Shown in pieces: positions 33,783 through 43,910 of a stretch of 64,000 nt of DNA. Below the pieces are notes generated by a model. The model did not search any database and was not told the origin of the DNA. It was given only the letters and a program-made list of their open reading frames with translations. The position numbers and the translations under genes are program-made. Where the stretch lies: the NCBI RefSeq assembly GCF_003428625.2, contig NZ_QVQT02000006.1, positions 310,001 through 374,000 of the forward strand. Direction: 5' to 3'. This stretch comes from Paracidobacterium acidisoli. GTDB lineage: Bacteria > Acidobacteriota > Terriglobia > Terriglobales > Acidobacteriaceae. Positions within the stretch are counted from its first letter, which is position 1; each line of letters opens with the position of its first letter.

Positions 33783-33893
33783 GAGAAAAGCGTCATCGCG
33801 TTTCGACGGCACGTTGTACCGGCCCATCGAAAACACTGAAATTGCCACAACCGTCCGCGGGACGCGCACAACTCCGAGACCTGCGGGACGGCT

Positions 33894-34565
33894 TCAGTCG
33901 ATGGCCAGGCTGAGCTGGTGGCGTACATCGGCGCCGCGTATCCAGAAGATCACGTCGGTGGCGATATTGGTTGCGTGGTCGGCGATTCTTTCGAGGCCGC
34001 GCGCCACCAGAATGGCCTGCAGAGCCTCTTCGGCGCAGGTAGGACGCTCCTGAATGACCACAGTCAGGTCATTCTTCGCGACGCGGTTCATGCGATCGAT
34101 TTCGTCATCCATCTCCAGCACGGACTCGGCCACATGGGCATCGCCTTCCAGCAGCGCCTGCAGCGCGGCACGGATCATCCGGCCGGCAAAATCCTTCATG
34201 CCGGCGATGTCCACGGGCAGCTCCGCGCGGCTCGACTTCATCAGCTCCAGCGTGCGCACGGCGATGCTCATCGCCTGATCGCCGATGCGCTCCAGATCGC
34301 CGTTGATCTTGATGACGGCGAGGATAAAGCGCAGATCGATGGCCATGGGCTGCTCTTTGGCCAGCAGATCGTAGGCCATTTCGTCCACTTCCCGGTGCGC
34401 GGAATTGATGGCCGTCTCGTTCTCGCGGACATACTGGCAGATTCCCGCATCGCGCAGCAGATAAGCATCGACAGCCGATTCAACGGCCTGCTGCGACAGC
34501 GCCGCCATAGCAAGCAGCTTGTCCTTCAGCTCCGCAAGTTGCAGATGGAAATGGATACGCGGCAA
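33894..34565 (-). CDS. phoU: Phosphate-signalling regulator PhoU
   Basis: About 223 residues if the TTG at 34565 is the start (TTTGGGGA eight bases upstream); the frame is open to 34661 but that part lacks similarity to PhoU. Two PhoU three-helix repeats with metal-binding E/D-rich motifs are seen: VDEMAYDLLAKEQPMAIDLRFILAVIKINGDLERIGDQA and its partner MDDEIDRMNR...VARGLERIADHATNIATDVIF. PhoU represses PhoR-PhoB signalling through the Pst transporter. No pst or phoBR genes adjoin. A direct repeat AAAACTGCA (34578, 34608) lies upstream; not a recognised Pho box. Confidence 0.9.
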   Translation of the reverse strand: MPRIHFHLQLAELKDKLLAMAALSQQAVESAVDAYLLRDAGICQYVRENETAINSAHREVDEMAYDLLAKEQPMAIDLRFILAVIKINGDLERIGDQAMSIAVRTLELMKSSRAELPVDIAGMKDFAGRMIRAALQALLEGDAHVAESVLEMDDEIDRMNRVAKNDLTVVIQERPTCAEEALQAILVARGLERIADHATNIATDVIFWIRGADVRHQLSLAID

Positions 34566-34687
34566 AATATTTTCCCCAAAACTGCATTGTGCAACACGGC
34601 GTGTAAGAAAACTGCAAATTTTCTCTAAGAGACAGAGAAGAAGAGGTTTTTTTTTGCACAAACGGGAACTTTTCAGGGCCGGAGCGA

Positions 34688-35470
34688 TCAGTCGGCCAGC
34701 CGCCGCTCGGCCTCCTGCGCCGCCTCGTAAATCTGATCGAAGGACTCCACGGCGTAGAGCACCTTCTGCATCTCCGAGACCAGAAACTGCTGATGCATCA
34801 CCTGATCGAGGTTAAAGTCGCGAATCTCCGGGCCGGCGCCGCTCTTCGCTCCCCCGTTTTTAAAGCTGTTGATCAGATGGCTCGATTCGCCATGCGAGGA
34901 GATCAGCCCGCTGCCGTAGAGCCTGATCTTTCCCTTCTGGCGGATGACGCCGAACTCGACCGTAAACCAGAAGAGCCGGCCCATCTTCTCGAGCTTTTCC
35001 TTATCGTGCATCAGGCCGAAGCAGACGCGGCCGTAGTGCTGCAAAAAATCGGCGAAGACGGGATGGGCGTGCATGGGCACGTGGCCGAAGACGTCGTGAA
35101 AGATATCCGGCTCCGGCGTGTATTCGAGCGAATCGCGGCTGCGCAGCCAGGTGGTGGTGGGAAACTTTCTCGCGCCCAGCATTTCGAAGAAAGCGTCGGG
35201 CGGCAGAAAGCCGCTGACCGGGGTCGCGTTCCAGCCGGTGCGCGGGCCAAGGCGGCGGTTAACCTCGGCGAGGTCAGGAATCGAGTCCTCGCGCAGCCCG
35301 ATCTGCTGAAAGCCGTCGAGATATTCCTCGCAGGCGTGCTCATGGAGCTGCGGCATGCGGCGGCTCACCAGCTCGGCCCAGACAGCATGCTGCTCCGGCG
35401 TATAGGCCTGCCAGTCCTGCTGAATCAGGTACGGCTCGGCCACGGTTAATGGAGAAGGCATCGGAGTCAT
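34688..35470 (-). CDS. phhA: Phenylalanine-4-hydroxylase (monomeric bacterial type)
   Basis: 260 residues from ATG 35470 (GGGGGT upstream; an ATG at 35503 is possible). The non-haem iron ligands are plain: PDIFHDVFGHVPMHAHPVF (two His) and FWFTVEFGVI (Glu). Other family phrases: GWNATPVSGFLPPDAFFEML and KIRLYGSGLISS. It uses tetrahydropterin and oxygen to convert phenylalanine to tyrosine. No regulatory ACT domain. Lone gene; a pterin carbinolamine dehydratase is not seen in the window. Confidence 0.95.
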   Translation of the reverse strand: MTPMPSPLTVAEPYLIQQDWQAYTPEQHAVWAELVSRRMPQLHEHACEEYLDGFQQIGLREDSIPDLAEVNRRLGPRTGWNATPVSGFLPPDAFFEMLGARKFPTTTWLRSRDSLEYTPEPDIFHDVFGHVPMHAHPVFADFLQHYGRVCFGLMHDKEKLEKMGRLFWFTVEFGVIRQKGKIRLYGSGLISSHGESSHLINSFKNGGAKSGAGPEIRDFNLDQVMHQQFLVSEMQKVLYAVESFDQIYEAAQEAERRLAD

Positions 35471-35715
35471 CCCGAGTACACCCCCGGCAAAACTCCCGAG
35501 CATGACACCGGCCCGGCAGAGGTGTCAAACAGGCACCGCGCTTCGATAGTGGGTGAACCGGATTCGCGGCCCCGCATCACCGGCGATCGAGACCACGGGG
35601 CTGTGAAGCCGGGCTCGACAGCTTTTTTACCGGGTTTTCGCACTTCGACCGACACCTGCGGAGAAAGGCCAGGGTTTGCACCTGTGTGATCCAGCCTGTT
35701 CCCGGGAGAGAGCTC

Positions 35716-36876
35716 ATGCCTGGTGTGATGCGATATGGCGCTGCCCTGATCTTCGCAATTCTGACGGTTCCTGTGTTGGCGCTGTCCTCCCCGGCTCGTG
35801 CGCAGAGCGTCGTCGTCGGCGTGAACGTGGTCAATCCCATGCGAGCCGGCGTTGCCGACCAGAATGCCGTCCTGGCGCAACTTCATGCCGCCGGTGTCCA
35901 CGTCATCCGCTGCGGCATCACAGCCGACGCGAAGGGCATCGACTATGCCAGGCGAGCCGCCGCGCTCGGCATTCATATCCAGCTCGGCCTCAGTGCCGCG
36001 TACCCGCCCAACGCTCCGTCGGTACCCTACCGCCCGGCTCTTTTTCCACTGATGTGGGGCGGTCCTCCTTTGTCTTCCGCAGATCCCGCCCTCTCCAAAG
36101 CCGCATTCCAGTCCATGTTCGATCTGCTGGACGCCAACGGCATCACGCTGGCCGGGGCTGAGCTGGGCAACGAGATCAACTGGGCCGCATTCAACTCCGA
36201 GTTTCCATTGCCCGGCGAGGGCAAAATCCTCAGCCTCTCCGATCTCTCTCATGACCCGGAAGGAAAGCAGATCGCCAAAGGCTTTCTTCAGTATCTGAAG
36301 ATCCTCGCCGTTCTGAAGGAAGTGCGCGATCACTCCCGTCTGAACCGCAACACGCCCATCATTCTGGCCGGGCTGGTCGCGGCCCCGGACGGGGGCAAAC
36401 TCTATAACAACAAAAAGGAAGATATGGTCAGCCTGCCTGCGACCATCGCTTTTCTTCGCGCCAACGGGCTCGATTCACTCGTCGATGCCTATGGAATCCA
36501 CTCGTATCCCTCCGGCGATCACCCCGGAGACCCCGCAGCCGCGGCCAGACGCACGGCTCGCCTGAATACGGTCGATTTCGCCGAATGCCGCGCCCCCGGC
36601 ACTCCGGGCGGCAAACCCTGCTGGGTCTCCGAATGGGGCTTTCCGAATCCGAATCTCTCGTGCCCGCTGAATGACGCGGCACGGACGCTTCTGGTGAAGG
36701 AGATGTATGGCGACTTCACGGCGCTCGCCGCGCAGCGCCGCCTGACGGGCATCGATCTCTTCTCGTGGAACTCCGATCCCTGGTCGAAGCAGCCGGATTC
36801 GGACAGCGTCTATCGCTGCGGCAGTCTCACCTCTGCCGGCCGTGAGGCCATCAGGCCTGTTCCGCCCGGAAGATGA
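35716..36876 (+). CDS. Secreted glycosidase-like TIM-barrel protein
   Basis: 386 residues from ATG 35716, with GGGAGAG upstream. A signal peptide ends RAQS (about residue 30). The fold reads as a GH clan A-like barrel: VVVGVNVVNPM, then AAGVHVIRCGI, the acid/base-type motif AGAELGNEINWAAF (Asn-Glu pair), and a nucleophile-type strand CWVSEWGFPNP. These two Glu positions match retaining glycosidases, but I cannot name the GH family. Tail residues GIDLFSWNSDPW complete the barrel. Cys pair (VIRCGI, VYRCG) may form a disulfide. No partner genes. Confidence 0.65.
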   Translation: MPGVMRYGAALIFAILTVPVLALSSPARAQSVVVGVNVVNPMRAGVADQNAVLAQLHAAGVHVIRCGITADAKGIDYARRAAALGIHIQLGLSAAYPPNAPSVPYRPALFPLMWGGPPLSSADPALSKAAFQSMFDLLDANGITLAGAELGNEINWAAFNSEFPLPGEGKILSLSDLSHDPEGKQIAKGFLQYLKILAVLKEVRDHSRLNRNTPIILAGLVAAPDGGKLYNNKKEDMVSLPATIAFLRANGLDSLVDAYGIHSYPSGDHPGDPAAAARRTARLNTVDFAECRAPGTPGGKPCWVSEWGFPNPNLSCPLNDAARTLLVKEMYGDFTALAAQRRLTGIDLFSWNSDPWSKQPDSDSVYRCGSLTSAGREAIRPVPPGR

Positions 36877-36905
36877 ACGTCCGGGAGCGACGGGAAAGGA
36901 TTCGT

Positions 36906-37268
36906 TTACCGGTGTGCCCAGACGCGCCACGTGGTCAGATGACCGTGCGCGTCCTTTACCGGCTCCCAGCGGTCGATGGCGACCGGTCCCGAGACCGGCA
37001 TGATCTGCTGCTGGAGGGCACTCTGAAGAGGCGTGGACGAATCCGCATGCACCCGCGCAGCCGGAATCTCATAGATGAAGCCCTTCGCGGTGACCTGCAC
37101 GCCGATCTCGCTCGATGACCGTGGCGGGACGGGGCGGTCGCCGTAATCCCACAGATGCGGCGTCACAAAGAGGAAGGCGAGGATCAGCGTCACCATCACG
37201 TCGTAGTGAAAGCTGCCCCGCTCGTATGTCCAGAAGAGATAGCTCTTCAGCGTTCGTCCGACACTCAC
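36906..37268 (-). CDS. Small single-helix membrane protein after serS, unknown function
   Basis: 120 residues, GTG start at 37268 one base after the serS stop, so cotranscribed and coupled with serS. One membrane helix near the N-terminus (HYDVMVTLILAFLFVTPHLW), then a soluble part with VQVTAKGFIYEIPAARV. It looks periplasmic or cytoplasmic depending on helix orientation. No named family recognised. Confidence 0.7.
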   Translation of the reverse strand: MSVGRTLKSYLFWTYERGSFHYDVMVTLILAFLFVTPHLWDYGDRPVPPRSSSEIGVQVTAKGFIYEIPAARVHADSSTPLQSALQQQIMPVSGPVAIDRWEPVKDAHGHLTTWRVWAHR

Positions 37269-37269
37269 G

Positions 37270-38631
37270 TTACTTCGCCCCTGCTCCGGTGGCCGGCTGT
37301 TTCATGCGCGGCTCCATGCGTGGTTCAATGACCGTCTGGCCACCCATATAGGGTACCAGCGCATCGGGAATGCGCACTGTTCCGTCGGTCTGCTGATAGT
37401 TCTCGACGATGGCGACCCAGGTGCGCCCCACGGCCAGGCCGCTGCCGTTGAGCGTGTGCAGCAGAGCACTCTTCGACTGGCTGCGCGGACGGTAGCGGAT
37501 ATTCGCGCGGCGCGCCTGAAAGGCCTCGAAGTTGGAGCAGGAAGAGATCTCGCGATACAGGCTCTGGCCGGGCAGCCAGACCTCCAGATCGTAGGTCTTC
37601 GCCGAGCTGAAGCCCATATCGCCGGTGCAGAGCAGCATGCGCCGGTAGGGGAGCTTCAGCCGCTCCAGAATCGCCTCGGCATGCGCGGTCAGCTTCTCGT
37701 GCTCGGCCTCGCTGTCTTCGGGCCGGGTGAACTTCACCAGCTCCACCTTCTGAAACTGGTGCTGGCGAATGATGCCGCGCACATCCTTGCCGTAAGAGCC
37801 GGCCTCGGAGCGGAAGCAGGGCGTATAGGCCACGAGCGACGTGGTGAGCTGCGCCTCGTCCAGCGTCTCGTCGCGGTAAAGGTTCGTCACCGGCACTTCG
37901 GCGGTGGGAATGAGCCAGTGGTCGCTGTCGCGGTAGACGCCCGGCTCGTATCCCTGCTCGTCGACGCAGCGGAAGAGATCTTCGGCAAACTTGGGAAGCT
38001 GGCCGGTGCCGAAGAGCGATTTGCTGTTCACCATGAACGGCGGCAGCACCTCGGTATAGCCGTGCTCGCGGGTGTGGATGTCGAGCATGAAGCCGATCAG
38101 CGCCCGCTCCAGCCTGGCACCGTCGCCCCAGTACACGGAGAAGCGCGCGCCGGAGATCTTTGCCGCGCGCTCGAAGTCGAGAATGCCGAGCTGCTCGCCG
38201 AGATCCCAGTGCGACTTTGGCGTGAAGGAGAACTGCGGCACCTCGCCCCAGCGCTTTACCTCGGCGTTGTCATGCTCCGAAGCGCCGACGGGGACGCTCT
38301 CCTGCGGCAGATTGGGGATGCGCATGAGGATGGCGCGGAGCTGCTCTTCGGCCTCGGACGCCGCGGCCTCGAGCGCTTCCATACGCGCCTTCAGCGTCCG
38401 CGTCTCTTCCATCACGGCGGTGGCGTCCTGGCCGGACTTCTTCAGCCGCGCAACCTCTTCGCTGAGCTTGTTGCGCTGCGCTTTGAGCTGTTCGGCTTCG
38501 GTGATGCGCTCGCGGCGGTTCTGATCGAGGCTCCGAAAATCACCCAGCAGCGCGGCGGGGTCCTGTCCCCGGTCGCGGAGCTTCTGTTCCACCTGTTCCA
38601 GGCCGGCGCGGACGAATGCGAGATCGAGCAT
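37270..38631 (-). CDS. serS: Seryl-tRNA synthetase
   Basis: 453 residues from ATG 38631 ([16 protein letters not shown]), the conserved start; the open frame runs further upstream but into the tannase gene region. The N-terminal coiled-coil arm (about 30-110) binds the long variable arm of tRNA-Ser. Class II motifs: motif 2 [26 protein letters not shown] and motif 3 [19 protein letters not shown], in outline. Cytoplasmic, charges serine. The short membrane-protein gene follows within one base. Confidence 0.97.
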   Translation of the reverse strand: MLDLAFVRAGLEQVEQKLRDRGQDPAALLGDFRSLDQNRRERITEAEQLKAQRNKLSEEVARLKKSGQDATAVMEETRTLKARMEALEAAASEAEEQLRAILMRIPNLPQESVPVGASEHDNAEVKRWGEVPQFSFTPKSHWDLGEQLGILDFERAAKISGARFSVYWGDGARLERALIGFMLDIHTREHGYTEVLPPFMVNSKSLFGTGQLPKFAEDLFRCVDEQGYEPGVYRDSDHWLIPTAEVPVTNLYRDETLDEAQLTTSLVAYTPCFRSEAGSYGKDVRGIIRQHQFQKVELVKFTRPEDSEAEHEKLTAHAEAILERLKLPYRRMLLCTGDMGFSSAKTYDLEVWLPGQSLYREISSCSNFEAFQARRANIRYRPRSQSKSALLHTLNGSGLAVGRTWVAIVENYQQTDGTVRIPDALVPYMGGQTVIEPRMEPRMKQPATGAGAK

Positions 38632-38690
38632 ATTTACCAGATTACAGGCTCTTCCCGTCTCCCGGACATCCGGCACGGAGAGAGCCCGCA

Positions 38691-40190
38691 TTACGGCAAA
38701 GCGCAGGAGAAGTTTGCCGCCTCGTCCGTGCTTCCGGTGCCGCGGTAACGGGCGACCTGGGGATACGGGCAGAGAGGCCGCGTGCGGTCGACCCTGCCGT
38801 CCGTCGTGTGCGAGGCGGGAACCGACTCGGGCGCTCTTCCCTGCTCTCTCCACTGCTCAAGCGCGGTCAGCATATCGAAGTGGCTGGTGCCGTCTCCGCC
38901 GCCGCAGTGGTTCATGCCCGGCACCATGAAGAGACGGTAGTCCTCCGCGGCCTCTGCCTGGCCGACCCTTGCGGCGACGCTTTCGTAGTAGTGGATGCTG
39001 TTGCGCGGCATCACCTGCTGGTCGGTCCAGCCGTGATACTGGATCAGCCTGCCTCCATGTGCGAAGAAGGGACGCAGGTCGGGATTGTTCGCGGTGAGCA
39101 CGCCGCCGTCGCGATCGAGGGCCTTCGTCACGTCGCCGTCGAAGTTGAGGGTTCTGAAGTCCCACTGCGGCTGGTTGAAGACCACATAGCGGAAGTAGTC
39201 GTCGGCGAGACGGATCGGCTCCGGCCCTCCGGCGAGCGTGCTCCATACCAGCTCGCTGCCGCGCTCCATCTGCGGAAAGACCTCTTCGCCGGTGCGGGGA
39301 TTCTTTGCGGGAGAGTAAATGCGGTCCACGGCCTCGACCTGGGCCTTCGTCAGGCACGATGCGTTTGCTGCTCCTTTGCACGCGAGCACAGACGGATCGA
39401 AGCGGCACCGGCGAGGATCTTCGAGCACGCCGTCTTTCACGCCGTCGAGCTTGTCGCAGGCGGCGAGCACGGCCTGGTGGATCATCGGGTACTGCGAGGG
39501 CGGGATGTAGCTCGCCGGATCGGACAACGTGGACTGCGCGACCCAGATGCGTCCGAACATCAGCCTGGTCCAGTTATTGGTCGGCGCGCCGGCGATGATG
39601 CCGTCGTAGTCGTCCGGAAAGCGCTGCGCTTCCATCAGCGCCTGCCGACCGCCGGAGGAGCATCCGGCAAAGTAAGACAGCTTCGGCGCGCTGCCGTAAA
39701 ACGCGGCGATGACCGCCTTCGCCGTCATCGTCATGAGATGAATGGAGCGGTAGCCGAAGTCGATCAGCTTTTCCGGATGGCCGACGGCGAAGCTGGCCCG
39801 GCCTCCGGTATGCCCCGTGTCGGTCGAGCTCGCCGCATAGCCGCGAGCGAGCGATGCCGCCATATCGTCATAGTTGATCGAGCCCGCCCAGCCGCCGTTG
39901 CCGGCTCCTTCCAGTTTGCCGTTCCATCCCTTTGCTTCCGGCAGCCAGATCTCGATGCGAATATCGGAGTCGGCGGTGGGACGCAGTGTCGCCGTCACGC
40001 GGCAAAAGGCGGGGAGCGCTGCAAACGGAGCCCGCGGCCCCGGCGCTTCGGTAAATCCGCCCGCAGGCACATCGGCGGCCAGCGTGATGGCCGTATCGGG
40101 AAGCTGCAGAGAGGCGAGGCTTGCGCAGGTGCGCGCCGCGGCGGCGGGAACGGCCAGCGCCAGCCATACCAGGGCGACCCTAAGCAGCAT
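38691..40190 (-). CDS. Secreted tannase/feruloyl-esterase family protein
   Basis: 499 residues from ATG 40190, which starts a signal peptide ([20 protein letters not shown]). The tannase-family CS-D-HC motif is complete: [12 protein letters not shown] with nucleophile Ser, an Asp near the end, and MNHCGGGDG with catalytic His next to Cys. A lid domain with Ca-binding-type Asp residues lies between. Such exported esterases split gallate or feruloyl esters of plant polyphenols, which fits a soil Acidobacterium. Divergent from the alkaline-phosphatase-family gene (219 bp between starts). Substrate not predictable. Confidence 0.85.
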   Translation of the reverse strand: MLLRVALVWLALAVPAAAARTCASLASLQLPDTAITLAADVPAGGFTEAPGPRAPFAALPAFCRVTATLRPTADSDIRIEIWLPEAKGWNGKLEGAGNGGWAGSINYDDMAASLARGYAASSTDTGHTGGRASFAVGHPEKLIDFGYRSIHLMTMTAKAVIAAFYGSAPKLSYFAGCSSGGRQALMEAQRFPDDYDGIIAGAPTNNWTRLMFGRIWVAQSTLSDPASYIPPSQYPMIHQAVLAACDKLDGVKDGVLEDPRRCRFDPSVLACKGAANASCLTKAQVEAVDRIYSPAKNPRTGEEVFPQMERGSELVWSTLAGGPEPIRLADDYFRYVVFNQPQWDFRTLNFDGDVTKALDRDGGVLTANNPDLRPFFAHGGRLIQYHGWTDQQVMPRNSIHYYESVAARVGQAEAAEDYRLFMVPGMNHCGGGDGTSHFDMLTALEQWREQGRAPESVPASHTTDGRVDRTRPLCPYPQVARYRGTGSTDEAANFSCALP

Positions 40191-40408
40191 CGGGCTGGAA
40201 ATCAGTCTGGAAACGGGTGCGGGAACTGATCTGTAACCATAGCCAGAACTATTCTGAAAATTCCGGTGCGGAAGCATACCGCAGTATACGGATTCGGGAA
40301 TCGTTTCCGCCCCGAATCTGCATCCATCCACGGAGGAGAAGAAGAAGGGCGTCCGGCTCGCCTCTCCTTCGACTCCTCACCGATATCCCTGCGATACTGA
40401 AAGCGTCT

Positions 40409-42232
40409 ATGCGAATGCCGAAGCGCCTCCTTCTCCCGCTGCTGGCCTGTTGTATCCTCTCGCTCCAGCCTGCAGTCGCTCAGCCCGCGCCGCAGGTCCG
40501 GCATGCCGCGACCGCGCGATCGAAGGCCGCCGCGGCCATCCCCGTTCCGCCGCCGAGCGCCTATAACGGACATCCGAAGCTGGCGATCATTCTGGTGCTC
40601 GATCAGTTCCGCGGCGATTATCTCGACCGCTGGCGCGCCGACTTCAAGGCCCACGGCTTCAATCTCTTTCTCGCGCACGGAGCGTACTTCCCCGACTGCT
40701 ACTACGAATACGCCAACACGGAGACGGCTCCCGGCCACAGCACCATCGGCACCGGAGCCTACTCCGACGGGCACGGCATCAACAGCAATCAGTGGTGGGA
40801 CCTGAACCGCAGCAAGGACCACCCCGTCACCTCGGTCGAGGACGAACGCTATGCGCTGGTCGGCCTGCCGCAGGGCGAAAAGACCACCCCCGGCGTTTCG
40901 CCGCGCAATGAGATGGCCTCGACGGTGGGCGACGAGCTGCGCCTCGCCACACAGGGGCAGTCGCTGGTCTACGGCGTCTCGCTGAAGGATCGCGCGGCGA
41001 TTCTTCCTGCCGGCGCCACGGCCAACGGAGCCTTCTGGATCGATCAGGCCTCGGGGCGCTTTATTACCTCGACCTTCTACATGCAGCAGCTTCCGCAGTG
41101 GGTGCAGGATTTCGACAACGGCCACGATATCGCCGAGGCCGAGCAGGCAGCCAATGCCTCGGGCACGAAGAACTTCTACCACGATGTCGGAGCGACGCCC
41201 GCCGCCGTCAGCTATGAGCTGAGCTTTGCCAAAGCGCTGATCGAGTCGACACAGCTCGGCCATCACGACACGACGGACATGCTGACGCTGAGCATCTCGT
41301 CCACCGATATCCTTGGCCACCAGGTCGGCCCCGACGCGCCCGAGCAGCGGGCGATGATCGATGCGGTCGATGCCGATCTGGACGATTTCTTTACCTGGCT
41401 GGACAAGAACGTCGACGGCGGCCTGGGCAATGTGTGGATCGCGCTCACCGCCGATCACGGCGTGGCTCCGGTGCCCGCGGTTGCCGCGCAGATGGGGCTG
41501 AACGCCGCGACCATCGACATGAAGAAGCTGCTGGCGGGGCTGAACGACGCCGTCAACACCAAGTTCTCTCCGGGAGAAAAAGTGGAGTATCTGCTGCCGG
41601 ACCAGAGCCTGCCCTACCTTTCGCTCAACCAGCCCTCCTTCGAGCGCGCCGGCATCAACGAGCAGGAGGCCGAGCAGGCGGTCGAGGATGCCCTGCCGGG
41701 GGCCTTCAACGCGCTGGTTCCCGAGGAGCCGACCGCCGGCGCCGCGCAGACGAAGCTGCCGCCTCGCCCTGCGCTCTTCCGCAGCTATACCCGCGAGCAG
41801 CTCGCGCAGGGGCAGCTTCCGCCGACACCCTTCGGCGAGATCCTGGCGCACAGCTACTCGCCCAACGGCGGCTGGTACGTCATGGTGACGCCGGAGGCCT
41901 TCCAGATGGCGGGCACGCCGGGAAGCAAAGGCACGAACCACTACACGCCGTATGCCTACGACCGGCACGTGCCGCTGGCGTTCTATGGCGCGCCCTTCGC
42001 TCCGGCAACGTACCACGGCCGCGTGCAGCCGGTGGACCTCGCGGCAACCTTCGCTTCGCTGCTTGGCATCAATCAGCCTTCGGCTTCCGTGGGACAGATT
42101 CTGACGCAGGCGCTCAAACCCGAATCGGAGGTCACGTACCCCAAACCACCGGCGGTGCGTCCGCACGCGCGCGCCGAGCGCTCCCATAAAGCCGCCGGCA
42201 CCGCGGCAAAGACCGGCGGGACGCAACAGTGA
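40409..42232 (+). CDS. Alkaline-phosphatase-superfamily enzyme, PafA-like
   Basis: 607 residues from ATG 40409 (second ATG 40415). Signal peptide ends AVAQP. Metal- and nucleophile-bearing motifs: LVLDQFRGDY (Asp), YANTETAPGHSTIGTGAY (Thr nucleophile), SISSTDILGHQVGPDAPE (Asp, His) and LTADHGVAPVP (Asp, His). This arrangement is that of the PafA-type monoesterase or nucleotide pyrophosphatase/phosphodiesterase group. Exported; would release phosphate from esters. The last 60 residues are Pro/Ala/Lys-rich and extend past the fold. Its stop overlaps the pyrD start by 4 bp. Confidence 0.85.
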   Translation: MRMPKRLLLPLLACCILSLQPAVAQPAPQVRHAATARSKAAAAIPVPPPSAYNGHPKLAIILVLDQFRGDYLDRWRADFKAHGFNLFLAHGAYFPDCYYEYANTETAPGHSTIGTGAYSDGHGINSNQWWDLNRSKDHPVTSVEDERYALVGLPQGEKTTPGVSPRNEMASTVGDELRLATQGQSLVYGVSLKDRAAILPAGATANGAFWIDQASGRFITSTFYMQQLPQWVQDFDNGHDIAEAEQAANASGTKNFYHDVGATPAAVSYELSFAKALIESTQLGHHDTTDMLTLSISSTDILGHQVGPDAPEQRAMIDAVDADLDDFFTWLDKNVDGGLGNVWIALTADHGVAPVPAVAAQMGLNAATIDMKKLLAGLNDAVNTKFSPGEKVEYLLPDQSLPYLSLNQPSFERAGINEQEAEQAVEDALPGAFNALVPEEPTAGAAQTKLPPRPALFRSYTREQLAQGQLPPTPFGEILAHSYSPNGGWYVMVTPEAFQMAGTPGSKGTNHYTPYAYDRHVPLAFYGAPFAPATYHGRVQPVDLAATFASLLGINQPSASVGQILTQALKPESEVTYPKPPAVRPHARAERSHKAAGTAAKTGGTQQ

Positions 42233-43191
42233 AACCGGATATGCGGGTGCAGGTCGCCGGAATCGATCTAGTCAATCCGGTGCTTGCGGCAAGCGGCACC
42301 TTTGGATACGGAATCGAGTTCGAGGAGATCGTCTCGCTCGACCGCATCGGCGGCTTCGTCACCAAGGGGCTTTCGCGCGAGCCGATGGCCGGTAACCGCG
42401 CTCCCCGGCTGATTGAGACCTCGGCAGGCATGATCAACGCCATCGGGCTGCAGAATATCGGCGTCGATGCCTTCATCGAGAAGAAGCTGCCCGCTCTGCG
42501 GCGCTACAACCACTGCGCGGTCATTGCCAACGTCTTCGGCTACACGGAGAAGGACTACCTGGCGGTGATCGAGCGGCTGAATGCGGCGGAGGGCATCGCC
42601 GCCTATGAGCTGAACGCCTCCTGCCCGAACACGCAGCACGGCGGCATGGTCTTCGGCTCGGACCCCGATCTGCTCAACGATCTGGTATGGCGGTGTAAAC
42701 AGGTGGCCACGCGGCCTCTGATCGTAAAGCTGTCGCCGAATGTGACCTCGATCGCGGTGATGGCGCGCTGCGCGGAAAATGCCGGAGCCGACGCCGTCTC
42801 GCTGGTGAATACCTTCGTCTCGCTCTCGATCGATATCGAGACGCGCCGTCCGCGCATCCGCAACATCACCGGAGGACTCTCCGGCCCGGCGATCCGGCCG
42901 GTCGCCGTGCGCATGGTCTGGGAGGCCGCGCGCGCGGTCACCATCCCCGTCCTCGGCATGGGCGGCATCACAACGCCCGAGGATGCGGTTGAGTTTCTGC
43001 TGGCGGGAGCGACGGCGGTGCAGGTAGGCACGGCCAGCTACGCCGATCCGCGGGCGGTGGAGCGGATTGCGCACGGGCTCGAACACTGGTGCTCACGGCA
43101 TCATGTGGCGAAGGTCACGGACCTGACCGGAAAGCTCGACACGGCGGCGCCAAAGGAAGAGACGCCACCGGAGCCAGCGCAGGGAAGCTGA
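42229..43191 (+). CDS. pyrD: Dihydroorotate dehydrogenase, class 1B-like
   Basis: 320 residues; GTG at 42229 overlaps the previous stop, ATG 42241 is an alternative. FMN-binding barrel with SGTFGYG, ETSAGMINAIGLQN, the active-site NASCPNTQHGG (Cys, as in class 1) and ILGMGGITTPEDAVEFLLAGATAVQVG in outline. Catalyses dihydroorotate to orotate. Class 1B enzymes use a PyrK Fe-S/FAD partner for NAD; pyrK is not adjacent, so the partner is elsewhere or electrons go by another route. Translational coupling to a phosphatase gene has no clear metabolic reason. Confidence 0.92.
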   Translation: MKPDMRVQVAGIDLVNPVLAASGTFGYGIEFEEIVSLDRIGGFVTKGLSREPMAGNRAPRLIETSAGMINAIGLQNIGVDAFIEKKLPALRRYNHCAVIANVFGYTEKDYLAVIERLNAAEGIAAYELNASCPNTQHGGMVFGSDPDLLNDLVWRCKQVATRPLIVKLSPNVTSIAVMARCAENAGADAVSLVNTFVSLSIDIETRRPRIRNITGGLSGPAIRPVAVRMVWEAARAVTIPVLGMGGITTPEDAVEFLLAGATAVQVGTASYADPRAVERIAHGLEHWCSRHHVAKVTDLTGKLDTAAPKEETPPEPAQGS

Positions 43192-43314
43192 TCGGCCTGC
43201 AGGAAAAGGATTTATCCGAAAGATTTATCTGAAAGAGAGTACGGAAGAGAAGAGAGTATGGACGGTCTGCGCGACAGAACCCGCTTCGGCCTGCTTGCCC
43301 GTCCTGCTATGTGC

Positions 43315-43334
43315 CCGGTACGGCTACGTACCGG
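43315..43334. terminator. Perfect 8-bp hairpin over the stop of the zinc-finger gene
   Basis: CCGGTACG (43315-43322) pairs with CGTACCGG (43327-43334) around GCTA. It includes the stop codon of the minus-strand gene and could end both convergent transcripts. No U-tract. Confidence 0.4.
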
Positions 43335-43779
43335 TGCGGCGCATCTTCAGCTCATCGGGAATGCGGTTCTGCAGCACCCGGGCCTGTTCAAGCGCCATGC
43401 CGGTGATATAGATCGGCGCGGGAGTCGCCACGGCGACCAGCAGCCAGGCCAGCAGAGAGAGCAGAAGTCCGGCAATCGCAATCGCCTGCATGGTCAGCAC
43501 CACTGAGGCATGCGACAGGTGCATGGTGATTTCCCAGCTGTGCAGAGGCTGGAAGCGGTGAATGACCGCCAGAGCCAGAATGAAGGCCAGTACCGACAGG
43601 GTGGTAAAACCGATCAGAGCGACATCGATGGCGCGATGAAGACGCTGCCGCGCGCGGCAGTGGGTGCAGGTTTCGAGATGCTCCTCGTAATCTGTACGCA
43701 TTTCGGGGGAAATCCCGGAAATGTCATAACGCCAGCCTGAAAGTATGTCTCCAACAACCTGATCGGTGCACAAACTCAT
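43324..43779 (-). CDS. Zinc-finger (zf-HC2-like) membrane protein
   Basis: 151 residues. The N-terminal part has HLETCTHCRARQRLHRAID, the His-x3-Cys-x2-Cys site of zf-HC2/anti-sigma proteins. Two or three helices follow (VALIGFTTLSVLAFILALAVI, SVVLTMQAIAIAGLLLSLLAWLLVAVA). Anti-sigma factors of this design hold an ECF sigma factor at the membrane, but no sigma gene is next to it, so function is open. A hairpin at 43315-43334 overlaps its stop codon. Confidence 0.75.
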   Translation of the reverse strand: MSLCTDQVVGDILSGWRYDISGISPEMRTDYEEHLETCTHCRARQRLHRAIDVALIGFTTLSVLAFILALAVIHRFQPLHSWEITMHLSHASVVLTMQAIAIAGLLLSLLAWLLVAVATPAPIYITGMALEQARVLQNRIPDELKMRRTGT

Positions 43780-43910
43780 GATGCGATCCCCTAACGTCCC
43801 ATGCCACCCGTAGTTCTTCGCCTCAGCCCTGGACCGGACCTGGAGGTGAAACCTGAAAACTCAGGGAATTCCAGCTTCAGTATAAACCAGAGCGTAACAA
43901 AAGCCACGGG

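Noticed and set aside
34566-34620. Pho box upstream of phoU
   Set aside because: AAAACTGCA repeats are 30 bp apart and do not fit the 11-bp period of PhoB sites.
38616-40229. 537-codon plus-strand frame
   Set aside because: Shadow of the tannase-family gene.
40202-42226. 674-codon minus-strand frame
   Set aside because: Shadow of the phosphatase-family gene, which has motifs and a signal peptide.
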